Source of the DNA: an uncultured Collinsella sp.
GTDB taxonomy: Bacteria > Actinomycetota > Coriobacteriia > Coriobacteriales > Coriobacteriaceae
Reading direction: 5' to 3'
Assembly (NCBI GenBank): GCA_900539735.1
Contig: UQDE01000004.1
Coordinates: 1-64,000 of the forward strand
Length of the DNA stretch: 64,000 bases
Shown here: positions 25,537 to 34,567 of the stretch, in pieces
How positions within the stretch are numbered: position 1 is the stretch's first letter
Layout of the letters: each line of letters begins with the position of its first letter
Notes under the pieces: generated by a model
The model's database searches: none
What the model saw: only the letters and a program-made list of their open reading frames with translations
What the model was told of the DNA's origin: nothing
Program-made: the position numbers and the translations under genes

Positions 25537-25962
25537 CACTGGCCCCCTTAATGAGCGTGCAATATAGTCGGTCAAATGCGGCATGTGCCGATACTTGAGC
25601 ATCTTATAACGATTACTTTATTTCACTCAAGTTGATAACCATAAACACGAATACAAGCGTAGTACATCCAAAATGAGAGCGCATAAAAATCTCTGAGGCG
25701 TACGCATGTAATACACTCACCTTTATAGCTTCTAGAGAATAATTCCAACCTGCCAAAACCCCTGCAATACACCCGTATTGCAGGGCCTATGCTCAAGTTT
25801 GCCCCCTGCAACTGCGTATATTTAACCTGTATATCGTTGGAGAAACTCTATCGAGTGCATGTTTCGCCGCATGCATTCGATTCGTCGATGCCGGACCACG
25901 GGCGGTCCGGGGCAACGTCGACAGGGTCTCTCCGGCATGGGATTCAGGAGGGAGTGAACAAC
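25537..25962 (+). promoter_or_regulatory. Leader and control region of the formate hydrogenlyase operon
   Basis: A 426-bp gene-less region, AT-rich in its first 200 bp. It holds a perfect 11-bp dyad at 25760-25785 (CCCTGCAATAC, ACCC loop, complement) that may be an operator. Close to the first gene there are two mutually exclusive stems: CCGGACC/GGTCCGG (25891-25910) and ATGCCGGA/TCCGGCAT (25888-25895 with 25931-25938). Both end just before the Shine-Dalgarno AGGAGGGA (25946-25953). This is the layout of an RNA switch. No sigma-54 promoter is evident on the plus strand. Confidence 0.5.
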
Positions 25963-26481
25963 ATGGGCAATAAACGAGTCGTGGCTGATTCTTCACGCTG
26001 CATTGGGTGCCAAACCTGTATGGCGGCGTGCATCGAGGCGCACGATATTCCCGGCAACATCGCCGCACCTCGCTTGCGCGTAACGCGCACCTACGAGATT
26101 TCCGCGCCGGTGGCATGTCACCACTGCGAGGACGCTCCGTGCGCCAAGGCCTGCCCCACGGGCGCCTTGTTCTTTGATCTAAAGAACCATCGCATCGGCG
26201 TCAACGAGGACAACTGCATCGGCTGCAAGAGCTGCGTCATGGCATGCCCCTTTGGCGCCGTGAGCGTGGCGACCACGCAGGTCCCCGTCTTGATGGGTGA
26301 CGTTCGCGTGGGTTCGCAGACTAAGAGCTTCGTGCTCAAGTGCGACCTGTGCGTGGACCGTCCCGGCGGTCCGGCGTGTGCCGAGGCGTGTCCGACCAAG
26401 GGCCTCACCCTGGTAGACGAGGAGCGTCTGGCAGAACTGACTGCCGAGCGTGCCCGCGCCACCATCGAAAACGAGGCGTAA
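25963..26481 (+). CDS. Four-cluster ferredoxin subunit (HydN/HycB-like)
   Basis: A 172-residue electron-transfer protein with four [4Fe-4S] clusters, likely carrying electrons from formate dehydrogenase to the hydrogenase. Cysteine motifs in order: 'CIGCQTCMAAC', 'CHHCEDAPCAKACPTGA', 'CIGCKSCVMACPFGA' and 'CDLCVDRPGGPACAEACPTKG'. No signal peptide, so it is cytoplasmic. The start ATG 25963 has AGGAGGGA upstream; an open frame further 5' runs through the structured leader and is not believed. fdhF starts 75 bp downstream. HydN versus HycB cannot be separated by eye. Confidence 0.93.
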   Translation: MGNKRVVADSSRCIGCQTCMAACIEAHDIPGNIAAPRLRVTRTYEISAPVACHHCEDAPCAKACPTGALFFDLKNHRIGVNEDNCIGCKSCVMACPFGAVSVATTQVPVLMGDVRVGSQTKSFVLKCDLCVDRPGGPACAEACPTKGLTLVDEERLAELTAERARATIENEA

Positions 26482-26555
26482 GCGTCGGGCGACAGGCCCA
26501 ATGATTGTCAAATAAGTACCGAGTATTCGGTAGCAGAGAAAGGAAGGAGGGTGTC

Positions 26556-28778
26556 ATGGAGAAGCATAAAGTGATTTGCCCGTACTGCGGCGCCGGTTGC
26601 CAGTTTAACCTCTTGGTCCAAAACGGCCAGGTCGTGGGTACCGAACCGCTCAACGGCATCACCAACCAGAGCGAGCTGTGCCTTAAGGGCATGAGCGGCT
26701 ACGACTTCATCAACGACACCAAGATCTTGACTCCCCGCGTACTGCACCCGATGATCCGCCGCACCAAGGGCGCGGATCTTGAGCGCGTAAGCTGGGACGA
26801 GGCACTGGATTTCACCGCATCTAAGATGCAGGCCATAATTGACGAATATGGTCCTAACGCTGTCATGACCACCGGCTCTTCGCGAGGCGGCGGCAATGAG
26901 GCGAACTACGTCATGCAGAAGTTTACGCGTGCGTGCATCGGCACCCACAGCGTAGACAACTGCGCCCGTACTTGACACGGCCCTACTGTCCTCGGTCTGA
27001 TGGACACGGTTGGTTCAGGTTGCATGTCATGCTCCATCCCCGGTATGGAGGATGCGGGCTGCATTTTCCTCTTCGGCTATAACCCTGCCGATTCGCACCC
27101 CATCGTCGCAAGGCGTATCGTGCGAGCCAAAGAAAAGGGTTGCAAGATCATCGTCGCCGACCCGCGCCATATCGAAACCGCGCGTATCGCCGATATCTAC
27201 CTTCCGATCAAGAACGGTTGCAATGTCGCGTTCCTCAACGCCTTTGCCAACTGTTTGGTCAACGATGGCCTCTACGACAAGGAATTCGTCGCCGAGCACA
27301 CGAACGGCTTTGACGAGTGGTGGGAGACCATCAAGAACTACACTCCCGAATCCGTACAGGACATCACGGGTGTCGAGCCCGCGTTGATCCACCAAGCTGC
27401 CGAGATGTACGCCACGGCGAAGCCTTCTGCCATCATTGGCTGGGGCATGGGCGTGTGTCAGCAGAAGCAGAACCTGAAGACGGTGCACACCATCGCCTCC
27501 ATCGCCTGCGTTGCCGGCCAGATCGGCAAACCCAATTCCGGCCTCGCGCCCGTGCGTGGCCAGAACAACGTCCAGGGCTCCTGCGATATGGGCATGCTGC
27601 CCAACCTGTACCCTGGCTACCAAAAAGTCACCGACCCCGCCGTGCGTGCCAAGTTTGCCAAGGCGTGGGGCGTGCCCGAGGAAAAGCTCCCCTTGGAGGA
27701 GGGCTACAAGCTCACCGACCTGGGTCACCTGGTCGACGAGGGCAAGGTGCACTGCTTCTACAACTACGGCGAGGACCCGGTGCAGACCGAGCCCGATTCG
27801 GCCGGTATGCGCAAGACGCTCTCCGAGCTGGATCTGTTCATTTGCCAGGACATCTTTATGACGCAGACGACCATGCTCGCCGACGTCATCCTGCCCGCTA
27901 CCTCCTGGGGCGAGCACGAGGGTGTCTTTACCGCCTCTGACCGTAGCTTCCAGCACTTTGACGCCGCCGTTCCGCCCAAGGGCGAGTGCCGCCACGACTG
28001 GGAGATCTTCGCGGACCTGTCCACGCGTATGGGCTACCCCATGCACTACGACAACACCGAGCAGATCTGGAACGAGTGCATTAGCCTGTGCCCCAACTTT
28101 GTGGGCGCAACCTACGAGAAGATGGCCCCCGAGGGCGGCTACGCTCAGTGGCCCGTCAAGTCCACCGACGTAAACGACCACGGTACGGCCGACATGTTCG
28201 CAGGCGGCAAGTTCACCACCAAGGACGGCCGCGCCAACCTGATGGCGCACGATTGGGAGGCGCCCTCCGAGCTTCCCGATGATGAGTACCCGCTCATCCT
28301 GTGCACCGTCCGCGAGGTCGGCCACTACAGTTGCCGTTCGATGACCGGCAACTGCAAGACGCTGGCGCTGCTCGCCGACGAGCCGGGTTTTGTCCGCATG
28401 AATCCCGCGGACGCCGAGGCACGCGGCATCAAGAACGGCGACATCGTCTCGATCCACAGCCGCCGCGGCCAGGTATACAGCCGCGCCGACGTGAGCGACC
28501 GCATCAACAAGGGCACGGTCTACATGACCTACCAGTGGTGGATCGGCAAGTGCAACGAGCTGACCATGCACAAGGTCGACCCGGTCTCGCACACGCCCGA
28601 GGACAAGTTCTCCGCCTGCCAGGTCGACGCTATCGCCGACCAGGTCTGGGCTGAGGGCGAGGTGGAGCGTCAGTACACCGAGCTCAAGCAGGCTCTGGTG
28701 GACGCCGCCGCTCCCCAGGACGTTGAGCCCGGTGCCGCCAAGTTCGACGACGAGACGCACGTGAACCAAATCGTGTAG
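26556..28778 (+). CDS. fdhF: Formate dehydrogenase H, selenocysteine-containing (FdhF)
   Basis: A 740-residue molybdopterin enzyme oxidising formate to CO2, the input module of formate hydrogenlyase. It starts at ATG 26556 after a strong AGGAAGGAGG. The [4Fe-4S] motif is 'CPYCGAGC' (residues 8-15). The frame reads through TGA at 26973-26975, so residue 140 is selenocysteine, in 'VDNCARTUHGP', the same position as in E. coli FdhF. A SECIS hairpin follows. Later motifs such as 'MGVCQQKQNL', 'GQNNVQGSCDMG' and 'LADVILPATSWGEHEG' are FdhF-like. Without recoding it would appear as two fragments. The neighbours supply electron carriers and hydrogenase. Confidence 0.97.
26987..27006 (+). promoter_or_regulatory. 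SECIS hairpin of fdhF
   Basis: TGTCC (26987-26991) pairs with GGACA (27002-27006) around a 10-nt loop containing GGTCT, the apical motif bound by bacterial SelB. It starts 11 nt after the TGA, very close to the E. coli fdhF spacing. Confidence 0.85.
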
Positions 28779-28799
28779 TCCCGTTCTCGTTGGCTTTTT

Positions 28800-28842
28800 G
28801 GGCCGGGCGTCCCGTACGTTCGGGAGCCCGGCCCGTTATTTT
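28800..28842 (+). terminator. Intra-operon hairpin after fdhF
   Basis: GGGCCGGGC pairs with GCCCGGCCC, with an inner TCCCG/CGGGA stem, followed by GTTATTTTG. It may partly terminate or protect the fdhF message before the next ferredoxin gene. Confidence 0.6.
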
Positions 28843-28856
28843 GAAAGGAAGTGGGG

Positions 28857-29474
28857 ATGAACCGCTTCATCGACATCAACCCGGAGAGGTGCATCGGCTG
28901 CGGAACATGCCAGTCCGCCTGTGCCGACGCCCACCGGATGCAGGGTCTTCAGGATACGCCGCGCCTGGCGCTCGTGAAGACCGGCGGTATTTCGGCCGCC
29001 CTTGCCTGCCACCATTGCGAGGGTGCCCCCTGCGCCGAGGTCTGCCCGGTGAATGCCATCGAGCACGATGGCGACCGCATCCACGTCAAGGAGCAGGAGT
29101 GCATCGGGTGCAGGCTGTGCGCCATCGCGTGCCCCTTCGGAGCCATCCATCCCGATGGCACGTCTATCGCCGGTGTCGCAGGCATGTGCGACCCGACGCC
29201 TTCGTATCCTAAGTCCCTGAGCAGCCTGCTTACGTGGGCTCCTGGCCAGTACACCTGCGCTGTCAAGTGCGACCTGTGCGCCTTCGATCCGGACGGCCCG
29301 CATTGTGTGGCGGCGTGCCCCACCAAGGCGCTGACCGTCATGGGCGGCGCGGCCGATCGCGAGCTCGACGAGGCCAAGCGCCTGCGCTCGATCGAAAACG
29401 GTCCGGTCGTCGACGTTACCGCTGTGGCCCAGGGCCTGTCCGAGAAAGCAGAAGGGAGCGTAAACAATGGATAG
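28857..29474 (+). CDS. Four-cluster ferredoxin subunit (HyfA/HycB-like)
   Basis: A 205-residue polyferredoxin that should link FdhF to the membrane hydrogenase. Motifs: 'CIGCGTCQSAC', 'CHHCEGAPCAEVCPVNA', 'CIGCRLCAIACPFGA' and 'CDLCAFDPDGPHCVAACPTKA', with a longer insertion before the fourth. The ATG at 28857 has GAAAGGA 7 nt upstream. Its stop overlaps the hyfB start by 8 bp, so the two are coupled; this makes it the best candidate for the HyfA position. Confidence 0.92.
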   Translation: MNRFIDINPERCIGCGTCQSACADAHRMQGLQDTPRLALVKTGGISAALACHHCEGAPCAEVCPVNAIEHDGDRIHVKEQECIGCRLCAIACPFGAIHPDGTSIAGVAGMCDPTPSYPKSLSSLLTWAPGQYTCAVKCDLCAFDPDGPHCVAACPTKALTVMGGAADRELDEAKRLRSIENGPVVDVTAVAQGLSEKAEGSVNNG

Positions 29475-31485
29475 CATGACGCTGTTTATCGCATCGCTTG
29501 CCGTCTCGTGCATCGGTGCGCTCGCCTCGGTTCTGCTGATCAAGGCCGATAACGCCGCCAAGACCGCCGGCTGCCTAATCGGCGCCGTCGCCGCGGTGCT
29601 TTCGTTTGTGGCCGGTATCCAGGCCGTGCTGGGCGATGTCACGTCGGTCGACACCATCGTGTTCTTCCCGTTTGCCCATTTCCAGCTGCTGCTCAACCAG
29701 CTGTCCGGCCTGTTCGTGGCGCTCATCTCGGTGCTCGCGTTTGCCGGTTCAATCTACGGTCTCAACTACTTTGATGAGTACCCGGGCAAAAAGGGCCGCG
29801 CCGGCTTCTTCTTTAACACCTTCGTGGCGTCCATGATGCTCGTCATCACCGGCGACAACGTGTTTTGGTTCCTGGTCGCCTTTGAGCTCATGTCGCTGAC
29901 CTCGTACTTCCTGGTCGTGATCGAGGAGAACGAGAACTCCATCCATGGCGGTTGGCTCTACTTTGTGATCGCGCACGTGGGCTTTGTGCTCATCATGGCG
30001 AGCTTCCTCACCATGACCAACTTCGCCGGCGGCTCGTTTGCCTTTGCGGATTTCCGCGCTACGCAGTTTAGCCCCGCGGTCGCATCCGTGTGCTTCGTGC
30101 TCGCCTTCTTTGGCTTTGGCGCCAAGGCCGGTATCATCCCGCTGCACGGCTGGCTGCCCAAGGCGCATCCCGAGGCGCCGTCCAACGTGTCGGCCCTCAT
30201 GTCCGGCGGCATGATCAAGATCGGTATCTTCGGTATCCTCAAGGTGGGCCTCGACCTGCTCTCCGCCTCTGGCGTTTAGGTCTGGTGGGGTCTTATGGTC
30301 ATGGTCTTCGGTGCGATCTCGTCGGTCCTCGGCGTGGCCTTCGCCCTGCAGGAGCATGACATCAAGCGCCTGCTGGCCTATCACTCCGTCGAGAACATCG
30401 GCATCATTCTGCTCGGCGTCGGCGCCTCCATGGCCGCCATGGCGCTCAACTCGGTCGGCATCGCCGTCCTGGCTCTGATGGCCGCCCTCTACCACACGTT
30501 TAACCACGCGATGTTTAAGGGCGAGCTGTTCTTGGGCGCCGGTGCGCTGCTGTACTCCACGGGTACGCGCAATATGGAGAAGATGGGCGGCCTGTTCCGT
30601 CGTATGCCGGCAACGGCCATCTGCTTCCTCGTTGGCGCGCTTGCTATTTCGGCCATCCCGCCCTTCAACGGCTTTGTGTCCGAGTGGTTTACCTACCAGT
30701 CGTTGTTTAACGCCGCCATGCAGGGCGACAAGGCCGTCATGATCGTGGCCGTGTTCGCTGCCGTCGCACTTGCCATTACCGGCGCGCTGGCTGTCACGTG
30801 CTTCGTCAAGGCCTACGGCGTCTCCTTTGCCTCCGCGCCCCGCTCCGAGGCCGCGGCTAATGCCAAGGAGGTTCCCGCCCCCATGGTGTTTGCGCAGGGC
30901 CTGCTCGCGACCATCTGCGTCGTGCTGGGCATTGGCGCTCCCGTGATCGCGCCCGTGCTGGTCGATGTCGCCGCGTCCGTGCTGCATCCGTACGGTGGCG
31001 TGTTTGCCGCCGAGGGCATGGAGCTCATGAACCAGTACTCCGGCGCTGCCACCTCCACGCCCGCGATCGCCATTGCGCTCGTGGTGCTCGTCGGCCTTGC
31101 CTGCGGTTATCGCAAGCTCAAGACCGTCGGCAAGGTGCAGAAGTCCCAGCCGTGGGCGTGCGGCTATGCTCCCAACGAGCATATGCCCGTCGTGGCCACG
31201 ACCTTTGCTTCCGAGGTGTCCTGGTTTATGCAGCCGCTCTACACGCTGCGCGACCGCTGCACGGCCGTCTGCTGGTCCATCGCGCACTTCTTCCAGAAGC
31301 TCACCGGTGTGGCCGAGGCTGTGGAGCCCGTACCCGACAAGGTTCTCGTCGATGCCTCGCATAAGGGTGTCGAGAAGCTCGCCGACCTCGCGACTAAGCT
31401 CGAGGGCGGCAACTACAGCATCTATATCTGCTACATCGTCGCGGCACTCGTGGTGTTCCTCGTGCTCGCCGTGCAAATGGGTTAA
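29467..31485 (+). pseudogene. hyfB: hyfB, hydrogenase-4 antiporter-like subunit, with in-frame TAG
   Basis: The continuous frame is 673 codons, the size expected for HyfB, but codon 271 is TAG (30277-30279). Both halves align to HyfB: the first ends 'FGILKVGLDLLSASGV' and the second resumes 'VWWGLMVMVFGAISSVLG', exactly on register. HyfB is a large NuoL-like membrane subunit with about 14-16 helices; 'KAGIIPLHGWLPKAHPEAPS' and 'LLAYHSVENIGIILLGVG' are hallmark segments. A CAG to TAG change would explain it. It may be a true nonsense mutation, a sequencing error, or tolerated by readthrough. A downstream ATG at 30295 with GGTGGGG could allow reinitiation of the second half. The remaining operon is intact. 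Confidence 0.85.
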
Positions 31486-31497
31486 GGAGGGGAGAGC

Positions 31498-32424
31498 ATG
31501 AACAACATCGTACTTGCCGTTCTGCAGGGCGTGGTCGTTATGGCCGTCGCGCCGTTCTTCTCCGGTCTCGGTCGCGTGATCCGCGCCAAGATGCACAACC
31601 GTCGCGGCCCCAGCATCATGCAGGACTACCGCGACCTGGCCAAGCTCTTTGCGCGCCCCGAGTCCCAGAGCGAGGACGCGAGCTTTGCGCTGCGCATTAT
31701 GCCGCCGCTGTTCTTCGCCGTTGCCTTTATGCTCGCGATGGGTCTGCCGCTCTTTACGGCACAAAGCCCCATCCCGGTCTTTGGTGACGCCATCACCATC
31801 ATGTACAGCCTGGCGCTCGCCCGCTTCTTCTTCGCCCTCTGCGGTGTGGATTCGTCCAACGCCTACGCCGGTATCGGCGGCGTCCGCGAGCTGCTCATGA
31901 GCGTGCTCATCGAGCCGTCTATGCTGCTGGCGCTGTTTGCCGCTGCCCTGGTTTGCGGCTCCACCGACATCGCCACCATGGGTCAGCACATCATGACGGG
32001 CGCCATCGACGCGCCGGTCGCCGTGATCCTCGCCGGCATCGCCTTTGCGATTGCCTGCTACATGGAACTCGGCAAACTGCCGTTTGATCAGGCCGAGGCC
32101 GAGCAGGAGCTTCAGGAAGGTCCGCTCGCCGAGCTTTCCGGCCCGTCGCTTGCCATGGCCAAGCTCGCCATGTCCATGAAGCAGGTCCTGGTCGTTGCTT
32201 GGTTCTGCGCGATCTTTGTCCCCTGGGGTGAGCCCGCGACCGTGGGTGCCGCCGCCGTTTTGGGCGCGGTTATCTTCCTGGTGAAGTGCCTGATCGACTT
32301 TGTCGTGTGCGGCGTAATCGAGAACTCCTGCTCGCGCTCGCGTTTTAAGGTGCTTGGCAATCAGACTTGGGCCGTTGTGGGCATCGCCGTTCTGGCGTTT
32401 GTTTTCGTGGTCGTTGGCGTGTAG
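31498..32424 (+). CDS. hyfC: Hydrogenase-4 membrane subunit HyfC (NuoH-like)
   Basis: A 308-residue integral membrane protein of the NuoH/HycD family, docking the hydrogenase arm to the membrane. The loops 'NRRGPSIMQDYRDLAKLF' (around 36-53) and 'ELGKLPFDQAEAEQELQEG' (around 185-203), where acidic residues line the quinone-site-like channel, are diagnostic. About eight helices. AAGGAGGGG precedes the ATG, 12 bp after the hyfB stop. Confidence 0.95.
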   Translation: MNNIVLAVLQGVVVMAVAPFFSGLGRVIRAKMHNRRGPSIMQDYRDLAKLFARPESQSEDASFALRIMPPLFFAVAFMLAMGLPLFTAQSPIPVFGDAITIMYSLALARFFFALCGVDSSNAYAGIGGVRELLMSVLIEPSMLLALFAAALVCGSTDIATMGQHIMTGAIDAPVAVILAGIAFAIACYMELGKLPFDQAEAEQELQEGPLAELSGPSLAMAKLAMSMKQVLVVAWFCAIFVPWGEPATVGAAAVLGAVIFLVKCLIDFVVCGVIENSCSRSRFKVLGNQTWAVVGIAVLAFVFVVVGV

Positions 32425-32439
32425 GAGAAGGGAGAAACA

Positions 32440-33897
32440 ATGTCATTTGCAGTCAGTCTGTCCCTTCTCGGCTTGGTCGCTATCGCGGCCCCGATGGTGG
32501 CCTCGGTGCTTGTCGCCCTGTTCCCCCGTCCGTACGCCAAGTGGTTCAGCGTTTTGGGTGCCGCCGTCTCGACGGTCTGCACCATCGCCCTCGCCGCGAA
32601 TTTCGCTGGCGCCGGCATGCCCGACACGCAGGTCCCCCTGATCTCGTTTGGGCGGACCCTCGTCATGGGATTCACCTTCGATCGCATGAGCACGCTGCTC
32701 GCGCCCGCCTTTGTGGGTATCGGCCTGCTTGTCGTGATCTATTCGATCCCCTATATGAGCGAGAATAACCGTGAGCATCCCGATGCACCGCGTCGTCGCT
32801 TCTACGCGTACCTCGCGACCTTCATCGGCGCCATGGCCGGCCTCGTGTACAGCTCGACCCTTTTGGGCCAGCTTGTGTTCTTTGAGATCACGGGTGCTTG
32901 CTCTTGGGGCCTCATTAGCTACTACATGTCGCCTACGGCCAAAAAGGCCGGCATGAAGGCCCTGATCATTACGCATATCGGTGCGCTTGGCCTGTATCTG
33001 GGCGCCGCCATCGTGTTTGCCCACACCGGCACCTTCGCCATTACCGCGATTGCCGGCCTCGACGCCAAGCTCAAGGCTATCGTCCTTTTACTCGTGCTGT
33101 TTGCGGCCTGGGCCAAGTCCGCACAGGTTCCCATGTACATGTGGCTGCCTTCGGCCATGGAGGCGCCGACGCCTGTTTCGGCCTACCTGCATGGCGCCTC
33201 GATGGTCAAGGTCGGCGTGTGCGTGTTCGCGCGTGCACTCGTCTCTGCCGGCGAGATTCCCGAGATCGTGGGCTGGGTCGCCATTATCGACGCCATGGTC
33301 ACCATGCTCTTTGGTTTCCTTATGTACCTGCCGCAAAAGGACATGAAGCGCCTGCTGGCCTTCTCCACGATCGCCCAGCTCTCCTATGTGTTCTTTGGTC
33401 TGGGTCTTTCGGTCTTTGGCAGCCAGCTGGCCTTTGATGGCGCCGTGTGCCACATCTTTAACCACGCCTTCGCCAAGACGCTGTTCTTCCTGATCGCCGG
33501 TTCGTTCTCCTTTACCCTCGGCACGCGTATGCTGCCCAAGCTTCGCGGCATCGTAAAGAAGTACCCGATCTCGGGCGTGGGCTTTGGTGTCGCGGCGCTC
33601 GCCATTGCCGGCGTGCCGCCCATGAACACGTTCTTCTCGAAGTTCCAGATCATCGCCGGCGGCTTTTCTGTGGGTGCCGGCAACGTTGCGATCCTGGTTC
33701 TCGTGTGCATTATGGTCGCCGAGACCGTCGCCACCTTCGCCTGGTTCCTCAAGTGGATGGGCTATTGCCTGCCCGGCGAGCCGAGCGACGAGGTCGCTGC
33801 GGGAGCCCCGCTTCCCCGCGCGATGGCATTCGTGTTCATCGTGCTCACCATCATGGTTATCGTCAGCGGCCCGCTTTCGGCCAGCTGGATCGGTTAG
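32440..33897 (+). CDS. hyfD: Hydrogenase-4 antiporter-like subunit HyfD
   Basis: A 485-residue membrane protein of the NuoL/M/N (Mrp antiporter) family with about fourteen helices. The proton-channel lysine/glutamate segments are seen in 'QLVFFEITGACSWGLISYY', 'AWAKSAQVPMYMWLPSAME' and 'CHIFNHAFAKTLFFLIAGSF'. HyfD distinguishes Hyf-type hydrogenases from the smaller Hyc type and adds a second possible ion-pumping module. GAGAAGGGAG precedes the ATG, 15 bp after hyfC. Confidence 0.93.
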   Translation: MSFAVSLSLLGLVAIAAPMVASVLVALFPRPYAKWFSVLGAAVSTVCTIALAANFAGAGMPDTQVPLISFGRTLVMGFTFDRMSTLLAPAFVGIGLLVVIYSIPYMSENNREHPDAPRRRFYAYLATFIGAMAGLVYSSTLLGQLVFFEITGACSWGLISYYMSPTAKKAGMKALIITHIGALGLYLGAAIVFAHTGTFAITAIAGLDAKLKAIVLLLVLFAAWAKSAQVPMYMWLPSAMEAPTPVSAYLHGASMVKVGVCVFARALVSAGEIPEIVGWVAIIDAMVTMLFGFLMYLPQKDMKRLLAFSTIAQLSYVFFGLGLSVFGSQLAFDGAVCHIFNHAFAKTLFFLIAGSFSFTLGTRMLPKLRGIVKKYPISGVGFGVAALAIAGVPPMNTFFSKFQIIAGGFSVGAGNVAILVLVCIMVAETVATFAWFLKWMGYCLPGEPSDEVAAGAPLPRAMAFVFIVLTIMVIVSGPLSASWIG

Positions 33898-33910
33898 GAG
33901 GTAGAACGAC

Positions 33911-34564
33911 ATGGGTTATTCGATCGTCAACATCCTTGGCGGCCTTCTGATCGTCACGTCCACCATGGTGGTCGTCTCCAAGAACATCAAGCATGCCATC
34001 AGCTGGTATGCAGTGCAGTCGCTGGTGCTCGTGGGACTGCTCGCCACGCTCGGTGCCACTACCGGTGCGCAGGAGCTGCTTATGTGGGCCGGATCTGCCT
34101 TTATCACCAAGGTCGTCCTGGTCCCTTATATCCTCAACCGCGCATACAAGAAGATGGGTGAGCCGAGCGACGCATCGCTCAAGGCCGGCCTTAAGCCTGC
34201 GTGGGCTATTTGCATCATCGCCGTGGAGGTCGCGATCTGCTTTGCCGTCGTGACGCAGATCAGCCTGCCCACGGCCGAGGTCGCAACGCCTGCGCTCGCT
34301 ATTAGCTTCGCTCACTTCTTTGTGGGCCTCACCTGCATCATCTCGCAGCGCAACATCATGAAGCAGATCTTTGGATACTGCCTTATGGAAAACGGCAGCC
34401 ATGTGACGCTCGCGCTTTTGGCCCCCACCGCTCCCGAGATCATCGAGATCGGTATCGCCACCGACGCCATCTTTGCCGTCATCATCATGTCCATCGTCGT
34501 GCGTCGCATTTGGGACGACTCCCACTCGCTCGATGCGCGCGACCTGTCCGAGCTGAGGGGGTAG
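33911..34564 (+). CDS. hyfE: Hydrogenase-4 subunit HyfE (NuoK/MrpC-like)
   Basis: A 217-residue membrane protein with six to seven helices. It resembles NuoK/MrpC in its first half ('SKNIKHAISWYAVQSLVLVG') and has 'RNIMKQIFGYCLMENGSH' in the second half, a HyfE hallmark. It probably completes the ion path between the antiporter-like subunits. AGGAGG lies before the ATG, 13 bp after hyfD. Confidence 0.92.
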   Translation: MGYSIVNILGGLLIVTSTMVVVSKNIKHAISWYAVQSLVLVGLLATLGATTGAQELLMWAGSAFITKVVLVPYILNRAYKKMGEPSDASLKAGLKPAWAICIIAVEVAICFAVVTQISLPTAEVATPALAISFAHFFVGLTCIISQRNIMKQIFGYCLMENGSHVTLALLAPTAPEIIEIGIATDAIFAVIIMSIVVRRIWDDSHSLDARDLSELRG

Positions 34565-34567
34565 TCC

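Noticed and set aside
25741..25800. Sigma-54 promoter for the hydrogenlyase operon
   Set aside because: The only TGGCA-type match lies on the minus strand, pointing away from the operon, and lacks a good -12 element.
26505..28778. fdhF as two separate genes
   Set aside because: The two frames are in the same phase, the intervening codon is TGA in the known Sec position, and a SECIS-like hairpin follows.
30277..30279. Pyrrolysine at the hyfB TAG
   Set aside because: No pyl genes are in the window, HyfB is not a known pyrrolysine protein, and a simple CAG to TAG change explains it.
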